DNA of 64,000 nucleotides from Misgurnus anguillicaudatus (lineage: Eukaryota; Chordata; Actinopteri; Cypriniformes; Cobitidae): NCBI RefSeq assembly GCF_027580225.2, contig NC_073354.2, forward strand, positions 26,680,001-26,744,000, written 5' to 3'. The position numbers were made by a program, and so were the translations under genes. The notes beneath the pieces were generated by a model that had not been told where the DNA came from, did not search any database, and saw nothing but the letters and a program-made list of their open reading frames with translations. The stretch's first letter is position 1. Each line of letters starts with the position of its first letter. Below, in pieces: positions 12,527 to 26,800 of the stretch.

Positions 12527-13008
12527 TGTCAGGACTCTGCCTTGAAGTCTTGTTATATTTGTATTTTGTCATGGTGGCAGGGTTCTGGCAGTCCCAGGCT
12601 TTTTGTGGAGGCTCATGTCTTGTTTATTGTGTCATGTGCCTCCGGTGTCTTGTCATTTGTCTCCGCCCCCTCGTTCTCCTGCTTATTGTTAAATATTACT
12701 TATTCCCATCACCTGTTCCCTCCTCGTTATCTTGTTTAGTTTCTCTTATATTATGTTCTCTTGTCATTAGTTCTGTGCAGGTTCATTTTGTATTGTCCGT
12801 GTGATCCAGTCATGTCTATTCCATTCAAAAGATCTAGTCTAGTTTATCTGTCTAATTGTGAGTCTAGTTTAGTGTTTAGTCTTTGTCTAGCCTCTTGTTT
12901 AATGTGTATACCCCCTTGTGGGCTTTTGTTTTTGTGTCACATAATAATGTGTTTTCTGTTAAACCCCGACATCCTTTTGCACTTGGGTTCTCTCTGCTGT
13001 TCCTGACA
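12527..13008. mobile_element. Solo LTR, 5-bp TSD CATTG
   Basis: The 482-bp unit begins TGTCAGGACT and ends TCCTGACA, the TG...CA form of an LTR. It is flanked by CATTG at 12522-12526 and 13009-13013. It has the T-rich, C-rich makeup of fish Ty3/Gypsy LTRs. No internal region remains, consistent with LTR-LTR recombination. The open frames inside are not coding. Confidence 0.75.
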
Positions 13009-13270
13009 CATTGGTTTTGGAGCGTGTCACACAAAAAATAAACTCATATAGGCTAGGCTACTTTTGAATTCGTTTTGTTCATTTGCAAATTATTTAAGTG
13101 AAACATATTTCGTGTAGGCTTATTTATTTTATTATTTTTTCACCAAAGACATACGTAATCATCATGTTCTATTGATTTTAACTCTATTTGCACACTAAAC
13201 CCTTGGGGGAAATTATTTATAAATGAGTCAACAACGCAAATCAGGGTATAAACTTATATCTCTATTTAAG

Positions 13271-14405
13271 CAGTGCTTTAAGTGGGCCGGAACGCCCCGG
13301 TACTCAGTACCGCCACTTCTAAAAATAGCTCTTGAGCGTACCACCACCTCTACGTGCGCCCAGAACGTGCTTTTAGCGTACCGGAACGCTCATCTGTTTA
13401 AAAATCAGAGGTTTAATTTAATCATTTGGCTGCGCTCCGCTTTTCAGAGCGCCCTTAATGTACGCTTCCTAATTCGTTCCACCGAGAGCAGAGACTACAT
13501 TACCCATACACCCTTGCGTTTACAAGTTAAAAGCGCATGCGTCCTTCAGTCAGTGTCAACGTGCTCTGGAGAGGTGTGTGTTTGTGTGTGAAACGCGCAA
13601 CCATAGCTTCTCGGTTAAAATGAAAATACAATGAACACGTAATATATGCCCTCCTTGTTTTACACTCTGAGTAGTAAAAGAACAAGGTCAGAATCAGAGG
13701 ACTCGCTGCCTGACATCCCACCAAGCCAGAATGATAGCTGCAGGTCAGACACAAGCCTTGTAGGTACGTGATAATCTCCGCTGTCGCGGCTGTCAGTTTG
13801 GTTCCCCTCGACGCAACTTCGGATTTCCTCAGGCGATGTGCAGAAAACACTCTTGAAATTGTAATATACATTTAGTTTAATTGCTAAACTAAAAGTAAAC
13901 GAAATTTCAATGAATTTAAACGATGTGCACAGTAGTTTTACCACCCGCAAAATGGAAAACAATGGGACAAAATAAATGACTTTAATCAGAATTTCAAATG
14001 GCCAGTATTTTGTTATTCTTGACCCCATAGACATGGTCTTGGTGTCATTTTAAAGTTTTTTTTCAAGCTTTTTCTATCTGAACCACTAGTTTTAGCATTT
14101 AACCATGCTGAAAATTTTACTCACATATCTACCTTTTGCACATTTTATTTATGTTCAAAAACTCTTTCTACAGTAGCTCTTTCTAATGGTATTTTTTTCA
14201 AAATCCTTTTGCACATTTTAGTTATGTTCAGTAGCTATTTCTAGCTCAAGCAAATCCACAAATTTATAAAAGGATTAATTATTTTTTACAAGGTCGTCTG
14301 TTGACTGCTAAATATAAAACCCCTTCAATATAGGAGTCGAGTCAGCAAAAAAAAAAAAAAAAAAAATAGAGTACCGGCACCTCTTTTGGGCCACTTAAAG
14401 CACTG
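13271..14405. mobile_element. Non-autonomous hAT, 8-bp TSD TATTTAAG
   Basis: Ends CAGTGCTTTAAGTGGGCC and GGCCCACTTAAAGCACTG are inverted, with TATTTAAG at 13263-13270 and 14406-14413. The 1135-bp element holds an A(23)-type tract near 14347 and no transposase. Frames at 13223-14034 lack motifs and are taken as chance. Confidence 0.85.
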
Positions 14406-14413
14406 TATTTAAG

Positions 14414-15510
14414 ACAGTCTGGCAGGGCGGTAATAGCGATACAGCAAACACCGAAAAGTTTATAGGATTAGATTTGAAAGTAAGATTATGATGAAAACAG
14501 CGGTCATGGCTTTTTTTCTGTAAATTGGGCGCACGCGACATCATTACTGTTCGTGTTTATGTTTAAATAATTTTTCTTCATAAGAATTATGCTCTGGCTC
14601 GGACTCAATTGTAAGAGGCTCATTACCTGATGCCGTCTTCGGACCAGGGCTCATTTGACGGGAGGTTGATGTCAGAGCATTGGTTATGATATTCGGATGG
14701 ATCAGGCCTTAACTTAACATTCTTAACGAAAAAGTTGTCAATCGTTTTTTCCTCTTTTCTTATCATCCGTGGCACAGAGAATTGTACTTGTAGCCTAATC
14801 TCTAAATCCCCCCTTTAAAAAAAAAGACAAAAACCATCCATTTGCTTTTATTTGTTTTTGTTTTTATTTTTATGAAAGATTTCACTCTCCTTGCTATAAG
14901 AGGTCTTAAGGAAAACACTCAAAACTTGTGTGATGCTATTTTGTTCTTAGTAATTTGCCTTTAAAGTTTTTCTTGAGACTAAAAAATCAGATAACAATGC
15001 CCTCTTCTGGCCAAATCACGACATTGCAAAAAAATTGAACGAAATGGTGACTTAGCCTGTGAATAATAATTTTTGACTTATTTTTATTCACAAAATCATC
15101 CAACATGAAAATACTTTTCTGTAAGTATAACCTCAATATCTTTGGTGTTGGGCCAACAAACCTTTTTACAGTTTAATCTATATTGTAAAATTGCAATGCT
15201 TTTGTTACTCTGTTTGTGAAACACGCTATAAATACATTTAAATTGAATTAAATTAACATTAGAGGTTAAAATTAATAGGAAATCAGTGATTAAAATAAAA
15301 CTTTATGAGACGTTAGCCTGGATTTCACAGACAGCATTACACATATAAAAATTGTAGAGTAATATGATTAATTTATCCATGTATTGTGACAGTCACATAC
15401 TGTATATTTAGCTTAAAATCACAGCTCTGCAAGTGAGCAAATTCAGGAATTAATATATTTTGTGTCTAATAGCATGGTGCAAAAGACAACACTAGGCACT
15501 AACAACATTA

Positions 15511-15564
<54 letters not shown>

Positions 15565-16205
15565 TTAATAATAAATGTTGATTTAATTAATTATTATGAA
15601 TCTATTAATATTAATATTAGATATTAATATTATTATTCTTATAAAATAATAATGAAATAGTAATGAATAAAAAGTCTCATATCGTATTATGAGATTAGGA
15701 GCATCAAAGTTTGATCTCAATGATTAATTTTAATCTTTGACATGACCTTAGGCAGTCATTGTAAAGATATCAAGGTTATATTTTCACACATTTTTTTACA
15801 TTATGTAAGAAGATTTAGCTGGGTTTCACAGACTGGATCACATTTTAGCTGGTATCTTAAAGGTTCGGTACTTATGAATGTTGATATTTCCTCAAGCACA
15901 CAGACAGGTCTTCTATACAGTGTACAGATCTATAGTTTTAAATCACTGTTTTAAGACTGTTTCAAAGTATTGTTAAACAATTAGGTTATATGAAGAGACA
16001 TGACACTATTAGTTAAGTGATAACATTAACATGCAAAACTTTATATAACTATATTTGAAGAACAAAGGGAAAAAATGAAGATGGATAACAAAATGGTAAT
16101 GATTTTAACAAAATATAATTGGTATAGTTTATTCAAGTATCATAGATGCAGTAAAACATACCACCAGTTTTCAATTTTCTTTCACACAATACATTACATT
16201 GTAAC
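14414..16205. other. Intergenic stretch with a microsatellite and repeat tails
   Basis: No gene is recognised. 15130-15262 ends in a retroelement-like tail (AACACGCTATAAATACATTT then TTGAATTAAA). An (AAT)n microsatellite is at 15511-15564. TTTAGCTGGGTTTCACAGAC near 15817 also recurs in part near 25598. Confidence 0.4.
15511..15564. repeat. (AAT)n microsatellite
   Basis: About 18 uninterrupted AAT units, followed by degenerate AAT/ATT-rich sequence to about 15650. Confidence 0.95.
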
Positions 16206-16211
16206 CCTATT

Positions 16212-16718
16212 TTAACTCATTCCCCGCCAGCCTTTCTTAAAAATTGCCCACCAACATTTTTTTTTTTTGATTTTCACAAAAGTTTCACAAAATGCCTTTC
16301 AGGAAAATTTTCTTCTAAAAATATATAGGCATACAAATATTTCAAATGAATGAACAGACCCTCTGCTTTCCAAAAAAACAAAACAAAAAAAAACCAGGAA
16401 AAAACGTTTCATCCTATGTATATTTTTTCTCTGCTTATAAACTCTTAAATATGGATATTTTTCATCAATTATTTTTAGCAAAAATCTGAAATAATTGCAT
16501 TTGTGATAGAAATCAGATTCAGAACGATTATCAAAACATACACAGAGTATAAAATTAATACATTTTTTTTGCTTCAGTTTTTTTAATAAACTGGGTAATC
16601 TAGTGGATAAACGCGGTAGTACAGAAAACCAGGATACCTCATCAGGAACACGATTTTTTCATACAAATGTTTTCTCTTAATTGACGAGATAACTGGTCAA
16701 TGGCGGGGAAAGAGTTAA
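16212..16718. mobile_element. TTAA-flanked non-autonomous element
   Basis: Starts TTAACTCATTCCCCGCCA and ends with TGGCGGGGAAAGAGTTAA, inverted repeats with TTAA at both borders (16212-16215, 16715-16718). TTAA targets are used by piggyBac and Kolobok transposases. At 507 bp, without a transposase. Lies 0.6 kb downstream of the receptor stop codon. Confidence 0.75.
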
Positions 16719-17093
16719 AGCAATTATTCCTGAAACTTTTGTAAGCCAAACTCAGTAACAGAACATCCAGTAGGATATAGTTTATTAACTTGATGAGACT
16801 CCTGTCTTGTATAATGGTGGTCTTGAGAAATGGTTGGGATCAGATACGTGGTAAACATCTGAAAATGGTAATTTATACTGTATGTTATTCACTCTATTAC
16901 TATTATTTGTTGGCAGTACTGACAGTCTATTGAACCGTTTACCTAAATAATACATGGATCACAATTTCACTATTGCAGTGACAAATGCTGTCACTCTCTT
17001 AAAACAAACTGTAACTTAAAATATCTAACCTTAATATATTATCAACAATGTGAATAATTATGCAGCATGAACATTTCCTTTTCCTCAGTATTT

Positions 17094-17269
17094 TTTATTT
17101 TAAAAATATGAAAAATTACAATGACCATGTGAATTATTATAGCATACTATTTTAAAATAAAAGTTTGTAACTTAACAGAGAGTGTGTTACAATTCATTTG
17201 TATTTAAGGGGTTAACATTAAACTTTCATCATGTTTTACAAACTATTTTTAAAACAAAAATATTTTATT
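17094..17269 (-). promoter_or_regulatory. Candidate polyadenylation signals of the receptor gene
   Basis: AATAAA occurs on the minus strand at 17264-17269 and again at 17094-17099, about 85 and 255 nt past the stop codon. Either could end the transcript. The intervening DNA is AT-rich. Choice between them cannot be made from sequence alone. Confidence 0.35.
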
Positions 17270-17351
17270 TTTACTTTGATTTCAAATTAATATGTAAAAT
17301 TGCAGTTTTTTATATAATCTCTGTATATTCCTACACTGGTTTAAACATTTT

Positions 17352-17823
17352 TTACTTACGTTTACGCCGCATCCATCCAAAGCAACCTAGTTTGACTGTA
17401 GACGATGGTCCTGTAGAAGTAGTGCTCTGTAACTCAGAAATATTATATATAAATAATAATCAGCCAACATTAAAGGACTAATATTGAGCTCATGAGTGAA
17501 GTGTTGCATTTTACCTTGGTGGGTCAGAACTAAGGTTTAGCTTCAACTTTCCTGCCAGTGACTGTTGGACCTGCAACCACAGACAACTTTGTTTAATTCT
17601 TAAAAAGAGCCTTTCTTTTTAGGAATAGGATTAACTTCATTAAAAGATGATACAACAAATGAAAAACTGTACATGTGATTAATATGATTTAGTACTTAAT
17701 GAATCTAACTAAAATAAATATTTGTGCCAATATTTTAGATTAATGCCTATCATGGCATTTAAAAATAGACTTTGAATATACCTTGCTGTCCAGAAGTGTT
17801 CCAAACACTAAAACAAAGAAACC
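17352..17823 (-). CDS. Receptor exons 15-17: end of TM7 and cytoplasmic tail
   Basis: Exon 15 (17782-17823) completes helix 7 with [14 protein letters not shown], the FQG junction being formed with exon 14. Exon 16 (17515-17570) gives [15 protein letters not shown], typical of helix 8 of this family. Exon 17 (17352-17424) ends in [12 protein letters not shown] and a basic tail (GWMRRKRK) before TAA at 17352-17354. For exon 17 the acceptor ending TTACAGAG keeps the frame; using the AG two bases earlier would give a different ending. The Ser/Thr-rich tail offers phosphorylation sites. Confidence 0.85.
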
Positions 17824-20800
17824 CTGTAGCAAAAGAAAGGTGTTCTGTATTATGAAACATCATTAATGGATTATAATCAGTCCCTCCAAAAATACGTGAT
17901 TATGCGATCGCATGATTTAACGCATAATCAGCCAAAGTCTGTATTTATGCGCACGTTCACAGCATAAATTGCAGATTTGTTCGCAAAATATGGGGGGCTT
18001 GCATGAATTTCGTAGCAAATAGCAGAAAGTTGAAAAATGTTGCATTTACCCCAAACAAGTGCAGCCATGTCCCCTTTTGCCATGGGAACGTTAACGTGAT
18101 TATGTGACGTGAACATCATTGAAAAGCTGCAAAAGCTAAAATTTTTTGCAAGTTCACGCAATTTCATCGCATAAAATTGCATAAATGTCCCTCATATTCC
18201 ATCGCATTTTTTAAGAAAACATGCTGCAAGATCAAGGATTTTTGCCCGAAACAATCACACAAAAAAAAGAGTTTTTCTGGAAGGACTGTATAATGCATTA
18301 TACTTAAAACTGTATACACTTTCCTTATAAAGGACACATACTGTAACTTTATAATAAAAGATAAGCTGAAACAATAAATGTTACCTGAAATGAATTGAGG
18401 ATGACAAACACCACATGAAGGCCATACTCATTTGACACCATGGTTCCCACTCCAAATCCCCATGTTAGGCCAAAAATAGGAGTCAGAAAGGCCACACATC
18501 GGACAATGACAACAAGGGCGTGTTTCTCATCTGTTTGAGTTGAAGCATTGACATTTCTCCTAACTATTTTATATAAAACCACAATCAAAACCACAATCAA
18601 TACCAGGAGGTTAAAGGCAACAATGGTCAGAGCTGGAATCACAAATGCCAACAGGGCCTTAGATTCAGACCAGTTCAGCCAACATGCATCTCTCATCCAA
18701 ATATATCTACCAGCTCCAGCTGTGGATGCGACAGTAATAACCGCTATGAGCAAAGGTGCACAATAACCAACTGTGAAGGCAATGACCATCATTTTAGCCC
18801 TTGACATCTGAGAAAAGACCATGGCAGTGCGGTAAAGGAGGTAAAGGGCTGAAGTTAACATCCAGAAGAAAAGAGCCAGGTAAAAAAAGTGAATGAAGAA
18901 AACTACTGCACTGCAGGGATTCACCGGTGTAGACTCTCCTGGTTTAGCAATTGCAGCTCCAATGATAAAGCAGATGTCTGCGATCAGCAATGACACAGAG
19001 ATGTTAACTACTGAGACGTGACGCATGTACGCTGTGTCATTTCCTGTCACTGACTTCCATACGATTATCTCAATAATGAGACATAAAACCAAGCTGGCCA
19101 TTGAAATAGCTACACCAATGTATGTGATATAGGACAATGCTTTATCATCCATAAAAAACGGTGACATGAGGATTGAAAAAGAGGTTGTGTGGTTGCATTC
19201 ACATGTAACTTTGCCATTCTCTGAGTGCTTGACTTTACACCCATTGGAATCCCATCGGTCCAGATCAAAGTTCCAAAAGACACACTGAGGATTTCCCAGT
19301 AGCTCATTCGTAATGTCAAAAGTAAGAGAAACATTATTAACTGTTTGGTTAACCTTTATCACAACCACATCTCCATTGATCCGGTTTTCGAATGTACCGG
19401 TGTCATTACGAGTTGGTAGAACATTGTCAAGATTTGAGAAGATTATAAGAGTTACGAAGGTCGGTTCAAGAACGTCTGAAAACATGATCTGGGTATTTGA
19501 GTTTGGCTGTTGTGAAGTTACATTGAATGAGTTGTGAATTAAGGTTTTTTCCAGCTGAATGGAGGATTCATTTATAGCAAAATTCACATCTGACAGACGA
19601 TTGCTTGTTACCTCAATGGCAAACAAAAGTACAGTGCTGGTATTTGATGGTGTGTTCCCATTGTTTAATTCTCCCCATATGTTATTAGTTTGATTTGATA
19701 CAATAATATCCACTGTTTTAAGATATGTCTGCAAATACAGAAAAATACAGTTAGTAAATTGCGTATACTGCACTGATACATTGTCTGAAATAAAAAAAGT
19801 TACATTGCACACACAGTGCAAACATTATGTTTGTCTACAATTACAGTAGGTGTGTGAAGTTCTAGCTCAAAATACCATATAGATCATTTATTAAGACATG
19901 TTAAAATTGACATTTTTTAGGTGTGAGCAAGCATGTGCCATTTTGGGTGTGTCCTTTTAAATGCAAATGAGCTGATCTCTGCACTAAATGTCAGTGCCGT
20001 GGTTGGATAGTGCAGATTAAGGGGCAGTATAATCCCCTTATGACATCACAAGGGGAGCCACATTTCAATTACCTATTTTTTCACATGCTTGGCGAGAATG
20101 GTTTACCAAAACTAAGTTACTGGGTTGATATTTTTTACGTTTTCTAGATTGATAGAAGCACTGACCCAATTATAGCAATTAAACATGGAAAAGTCCGATT
20201 TTTATGATATGGCCCCTTTAAAGTGTTTTTCTACAGTACATATACAGTAGAGAATAAAACTCAATTAATAAAGCAAACAAAAAGGGCAGTTTCCTGGACA
20301 AAGTTTTTCCTAGTCCCAGACTAAAATGCATGTTTGAGCTGTTTTAATTTTAACATCTTGCACTGACATGTCTTAAAGGAATAGTCTACTCATTTTCAAT
20401 ATTATGTTATTACCTTAACTAAGAATTGTTGATACATCCCTCTGTCATCTGTGTGCGTGCACGTAAGCGCTGGAGCGCGCTGCTACACTTCGATAGCATT
20501 TAGCTTAGCCCCATTCATTCAATGGTACCACTCAGAGATAAAGTTAGAAGTGACCAAACACATCAACGTTTTTCCTATTTAAGACGAGTAGTTATACGAA
20601 AAAGTTTGGTGGTACAAAATAAAACGTAGCGCTTTTCTAAGCGGATTTAAAAGAGGAACTATATTGTATGGCGGAACAGCACTTTTGGGAGTACTTCAAC
20701 TCGGCGCAGTAACACCCTCGCTCTCCCATTATGAGAGGGAGAAGAGGAGCGGATTTTTCAGGCGATTTGCACCTTGTTCTCTTCATGTGTTCAATACTTA

Positions 20801-23800
20801 TTCCCAGTGTCATTTCACTTTATTTATTACGACTCAACTTGTATACTTAAATGTTTTGATTTCTTTGTATGAATTCAATATTTTGCTTAATGGCTACATC
20901 TGATGGAAATTTTATGTCAATAGCCCATTTAGAAATCCCCCTACTGATCAAAACGCTGATGTGTCAAACACATACTTTTCCGGCTGTATCAGTGCCATTG
21001 TTTTGTCTCAAGATGCACACCAGTATTTTTTTTTCCACTGATTTCACAAGAATTTATACATATTTAATGAGTTGGTTAATTTGTATGAATGAGTTTGATG
21101 TTAATTGTGCAAAAACATATGATTATCATAAAAACAATAACGAAACCCCGTCCCTAACCCCAATTCCCAGGGGTCCAGGGAAATCATACAAAAATTTATG
21201 AATATGGTCGTACAAATTAGCCACCTCGTAAAATACATACGAACTGGCATGAGATAGCATTAGTAAAAACTGATTATAATTAAGTCCTGAAATAATCAAA
21301 ATCCTGTCAGTAAAACCGCCCATATATGAATAAAATATACAGGTATTTGTAAATGGCAGAAGAAAAATCAATTACATTCATCACAGTCTTATCAATGGTC
21401 ATGCTTGTTGAGATGATAGTCAATTGATGGAGCATATCAACAATTGCTTTGACATCCGAGGCAGACTGTGATATCTCGATGCTGTTCTTCACAGTGGCAT
21501 TGCTGAGGCTTTCCAGAAACCCTGGAATTTTTTCCTCAGTCAAGACCTACATTACCATATAAAAAAATGTGCATATATTATACATTTTAAAATGAAAAGT
21601 CTTCTTCTAACAAATACATAATTAATCGAGTACCTGAACTTCACTTTGAAGGGATGCAAGAATAGGAAGTACACATTCAATCTGTTTCTTCCTCCAGCCA
21701 CCTAATTGACATTGATAAGTTATGAAGCCTATCCTGCCATTTTCACACAGTCCATTTACTTTATCATCTTTTTGTCCAATTCCAAGTGTTTCACTTGTAC
21801 AGTCAAATTCTGGATTCGAAAAATATAAATTTAGTAAACATCATCCGAAGCAACAATAACACAAGAAATGATCTGAAGACTAAGAAACTAAAAGCTTACT
21901 TTTGTCACTTGTTTTAATGGTGACGCTTTTCCTGCTGTAACTGTAACCTTGTAGCTCTTTCAGGTCTTTGAGTTGACATGTAAAGGTTTCCACACTCCCA
22001 CAATTTATTTTCAGAAGTTTATGTTGTAATATGATGCAGTTAGTTTCTGGTTGGTTAAACAGAGAATACAATGATTGATAAGTGTTTTTATAATGTTTTG
22101 ATGAATAAGTTAAAATATTTATATTGCCTGTTTGCATGTACAACCTGAATTTTCCAGTTGATCACCATCAGGAATCAGGTCCCACTTAATACTGTAGAGC
22201 GCAGCACAACATTTAATTGGGACAGTCTGATCCTTGCACTCAAATACTCGATCAGCGTCAACTTCAATTTTGGGACGTTGTTCAATAACAACATCTTGCC
22301 ACTGAATATAAGGCATAGGGTTCCTATTTATGATACATGAGTATCTACCTATTAGTGGATAAATGTTATGTTAATATTATGTTTCTCCATCCATCTGTCT
22401 ATCTATTCAAGGATTTTCGATCAGTTTTTTTGCTTATAAAGTTTTATAACTTGAAACAAAAGAAATTGTATAACTGATTTTGATACCAATATCCGCATAT
22501 AAAACTGCTGTTCTAAAATCAGCCATTATCTGTTATATTGTCATGAAAGATATGATAGACACGACTCACCACTGTCAATTTCACTTGCATTCTTCACAGT
22601 GAGAGTGCTACCTGTGTCACTGTCAATAATTGAGTATCTCGGATCTAGTGCAGGATTAATCTTATTCACGCTCCATGTTATTGCTCCCGCAACAGATGCT
22701 GGGTGTATACATCTCAGATCCAGCCTTTGCATTGGATATATTTTATTTGTGGTGTTGAAGAGGTGTGCTGGCACTAAAAGAAAAATGAACACAGCTATAG
22801 AGGGTATGCACGTGACGTCACCTTCGGTGAAAGAGACTGTGGTTACGCCCACTGAGTGGCAAAAGAGTGTGTACAGTGTGAAATCAGCGGAAACACGAGG
22901 AAAACGTGTCTAAATGGGAAAAAGCTATTGTGCGATAGACTGTACTAACAGATTAACAAAAATTCGGAGCTATTGTTTTACAGACTGTCAAAAAACACCA
23001 AAAGGAGAAGTAAATTAATCGTTCATGCCAACGTCCACAGACCACAGATTGGTTGACAAGTTGCTATCAAGCAGAGGTTTTACTTTCTACTTTAAAGTAT
23101 TTTTTCAAGTATTTGTATTTTATGAGTGTTTTTCCTTTGGAAAACATACATTCCAAAGCATATTATCATAAGTTTTACTCTATTATATTTCTTAAATGCA
23201 AGTTTTTGTTTTACATTCATTATTTAAGTACATTAACGTATTTTTACACTGCAAAAATGATTTTCAAGAAAAGAAATCTTAGTATTTTTGTCTTATCTAA
23301 AAATATCTAAAAATTCTTAAATTAAGATGCTTTTTCTTTATTAGCAAAATGACCCAAGAAAATAAGTCTAGTTTTTAGACCAAAAATATCAAATTTAAAT
23401 GATTTTGTGCATAACACAAGCTAAAAATTCTGCCAATGGGGTAAACATAAAATCTTGAAAATGTTTCTTAAACATTTATTTTAAGATTATTTTGCTTGTT
23501 TTATGCCCGAAATCACTTAAAGGAACAGTATGTATGAAATTTATATCAATTAATCATAAATTGGCATTGATATGTCACTAGAGATTAAGAAATCATTTTC
23601 ATTTCAAATACTTATATCACTGAGAGAACAGTGGTCCGGCCAGGATATTGTCATTTAAAAAGTGGAGTTGCAGCCCTCAACTGATGTTTATGTTGTCATG
23701 TTGTGTATTGGCCACCAGTGGTGTGATTGCAGTACCAGTTTTAGCCACAAGTTTTGTGATTGCAGTAGCAGTTTTGGCCACAATCCTACATACTGTTCCT

Positions 23801-26800
23801 TTAAATTTGATATTTTTTTGTCTAAAAACTAGACTTATTTTTTGGGTCGTTTTGCTCATCAAGAAAAAACATCTTAATTTAAGAATTTTTTTATATTTTT
23901 ACTGAAAACAAGAAAAAAAATACTAAGAAAGAAAGTCATTTTTTGCAGTGTAAACCATGTGCATCATGCGTCTTGTCAAAATATGTGCCTGCTGCACACA
24001 CTTCGAAAGGATTTATGATAAAAAAAGATGCTCATGTTCACAAAAAACTAGCAAGACACTCACTTAAAACCAGTGTTGGGAACGTTCACTTTCTACATGA
24101 ACTTCAGTTCACAGTTCATATTTCAAAAATTTAAACTAGGTCACAGTTCCAAAAATGAACGAATTTATAGTTCTTTTTCCCCATATATATATATTTTTTA
24201 ATATTGCCTTTATAGCCCATATAGAACCACAGACAGGAATTATTTTATCAGTTTTAACACTTAAGCTAAATGCATCAGATTTCATCTTCATATCCAACTT
24301 TAAACCCTCATCCAACCAGGGTTTACGAGCATTGACTGTCTTTTAATTTTTATTTTTGCTTGCATATACCTTGAAAAGCTAGCCGGGTGCTTCAAGGGGT
24401 CGCACATCGGGCGAGGAGCACTGCGAGGCGTTGCGTGTATGACAACTCGCAGGTATTGCACACCGCACGTGCACGTTGAATAGCGTGAGCTTAGTCAAAG
24501 TCTATTTCAAGATCCAGAATATGCGTAAGCAGCCTTTGTTAATCGTTAACGATTTAGGACAAATATGATGTTATTTAATGTTAAACTATTCGAGTGGCGC
24601 GGCAGGGATTTGGGTTTCACCAGCGTCCAGTCAGTGTTGTTTTGATGACGTATGCAGCCTTGTGGCAGTGTTGCCAGATTGGGTGTTTTTTCTGCTACAC
24701 ATTAAGGCCTGTTTACAGTGTGTTTTAGACGGGTTTTCGCCTGGAAGACTCTATAGAAATCTGGCACCCTACTGAATGACGTTAAAGTGAGAGAACATGC
24801 CGTTCACAAGCCCCAGAATGAACGAGTTCACCTTGCGTTCATCAGGCAGTAATACAGTACGTTCAGTTCACGTTCGCCAAAAATATGAACTAGTTCATGA
24901 ACTTTCGTTCAATGAACTCGTTCAGGCACAACACTGCTTAAAACTAAACTCTGAGATTAAGTGAGTATTCGGCAAGCGTCTTTTTTATCATAAACCCTTT
25001 GAAGCAGGCATTTATTTTGCTGCACATGGTTCAAATGACGCGCAGAACACATATTTAAAAATGACAAGCTGCACACGACGGGCTAAATACATGTTGTGAC
25101 GAGCTTCGCATCGCCTTCGAAAAAGAAGTCACCGATTGCCATTGGTGCCATGTGTAGAACGTCAAAAATAAAAAGCAATCTTTGATACATAACAGCACAA
25201 AAAAAAACTATAAATGAATAAACTAGATCATACAGTAGTAGCATAATAGCTGAATTAAAAAAAAATCACTACCCTTACCACTTTCAGCGAAAGAATTGGG
25301 ATCCACAGGGAGTCCTGCCTGCTTTAGACTGTTGGCAAGCTGTATGTTTGCAGATGTAAAATCGGGGCTGCTAGATGTTGCATTAATTGTGTAGTCTACT
25401 ATAATGCTACCAGACCTATGGAAAACACACATTCTTAAGAAATCACTGTGTCAACAAGTTTTACAAAAAAATTGCACATATAAAAAACATATGTGACGCT
25501 TTCAAGCTAAAGTCTTCTAATGTTATATTTTCACAGAATGTTATTTATGCATGAAGATTTCATGTAGAAAACAGTAAATCACAAAAACTGATTTAGCTGG
25601 GTTTTTACTGACTGCATCACATATTGTAGACCTCACCTGAAATTATTGACTTTTGCAGACCCAGGAATGTAGTCAGGTACAGTTTTGTAACATTGGTCAA
25701 TCTGTAACCAAAAGTATATACTTAAGGAAATGCACTACAGTACTCATAGGTATAATGGACAAACTTTGGGGAATTAAGAACCTTGTAAGACCATTGTAAG
25801 AAATAGGATGCCTTAAACTTTGATGGGTGGTTTCCCAGACAGGGGAGCTATATATATATATCGAATACATAGTATATCCTCTCTCTTATAGAATCAGCTG
25901 TGTCTGGCTCTTTCTCAAGGGGGTTCTCAAGGGTTTTTTTTTCAACCCCTGGGGAGTCAGCTGACATTGGCTTAACTTAGCACCCCCTTCTACATTACAT
26001 TATTACCACCCTCGCTACGGTCTAATCTTAGCCAATGTATTCTGCTTATGTTGTCCATCGATATGTCTGTGTTTTCTCCTGCATCCATTAATGTAAAGCT
26101 GCTATGAAACAATTAACAATTGTGAAAAGCACTATATAAATAAAATTAAGTTGACTTAAAACTAGTTATATTTCCTAATTAAACTAAGGCCTAGTCCTGG
26201 TTTAAAATAATACCTGGCTGTCCAAGAAACCACCCAAAAAAGGTACAATCAAACTGGGTTTACATTTCAACTTGTAATATCAATGTAATGTAATATAATG
26301 TAATTTCAACTTAAAGGAACAGTATGTAGGATTGTGGCCAAAACTGGTACTGCAATCACAAAACTTGTGGCTAAAACTGGTACTGCAATCACACAACTGG
26401 TGGCCAATACACAACATGACAACACAAACATCAGTTGAGGGCTGCAACTCCACTTTTTAAATGAAAATATCCTGGCCAGACCACTGTTGTCAGTGATATA
26501 AGTTTTTGAAATGAAAATGATTTCTTAATGTCTAGTGACATATGAGGGCCATTTTATGATTAATTTATATCAATTTCTTACATACTGTTCCTTTAAATAT
26601 CAATATTTATTTTATTATATATTTTTCTTTCAAATGATTGTACTTCCACTAGGGGTGGCACGGTTCACAAAACCCTCGGTTCGGTTCGTATCACGGTTCT
26701 ATGGTCACGGTTCTCGGTTCAGTATACGGTTCTTGTTTTTCTTTTTTCTTTTCATTTTAACACTCCATAAATTTATTATCTTATTAATGTATTAATTATC

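Noticed and set aside
12482..13006. Three overlapping Cys/Leu-rich frames
   Set aside because: They lie in a solo LTR with a clear duplication at its borders.
17352..19728. Assignment to ADGRE or ADGRL4 because of EGF exons
   Set aside because: SEA plus two Ig domains plus the TSFSILMSP agonist fit ADGRF; ADGRE/ADGRL4 lack the SEA-Ig-Ig order.
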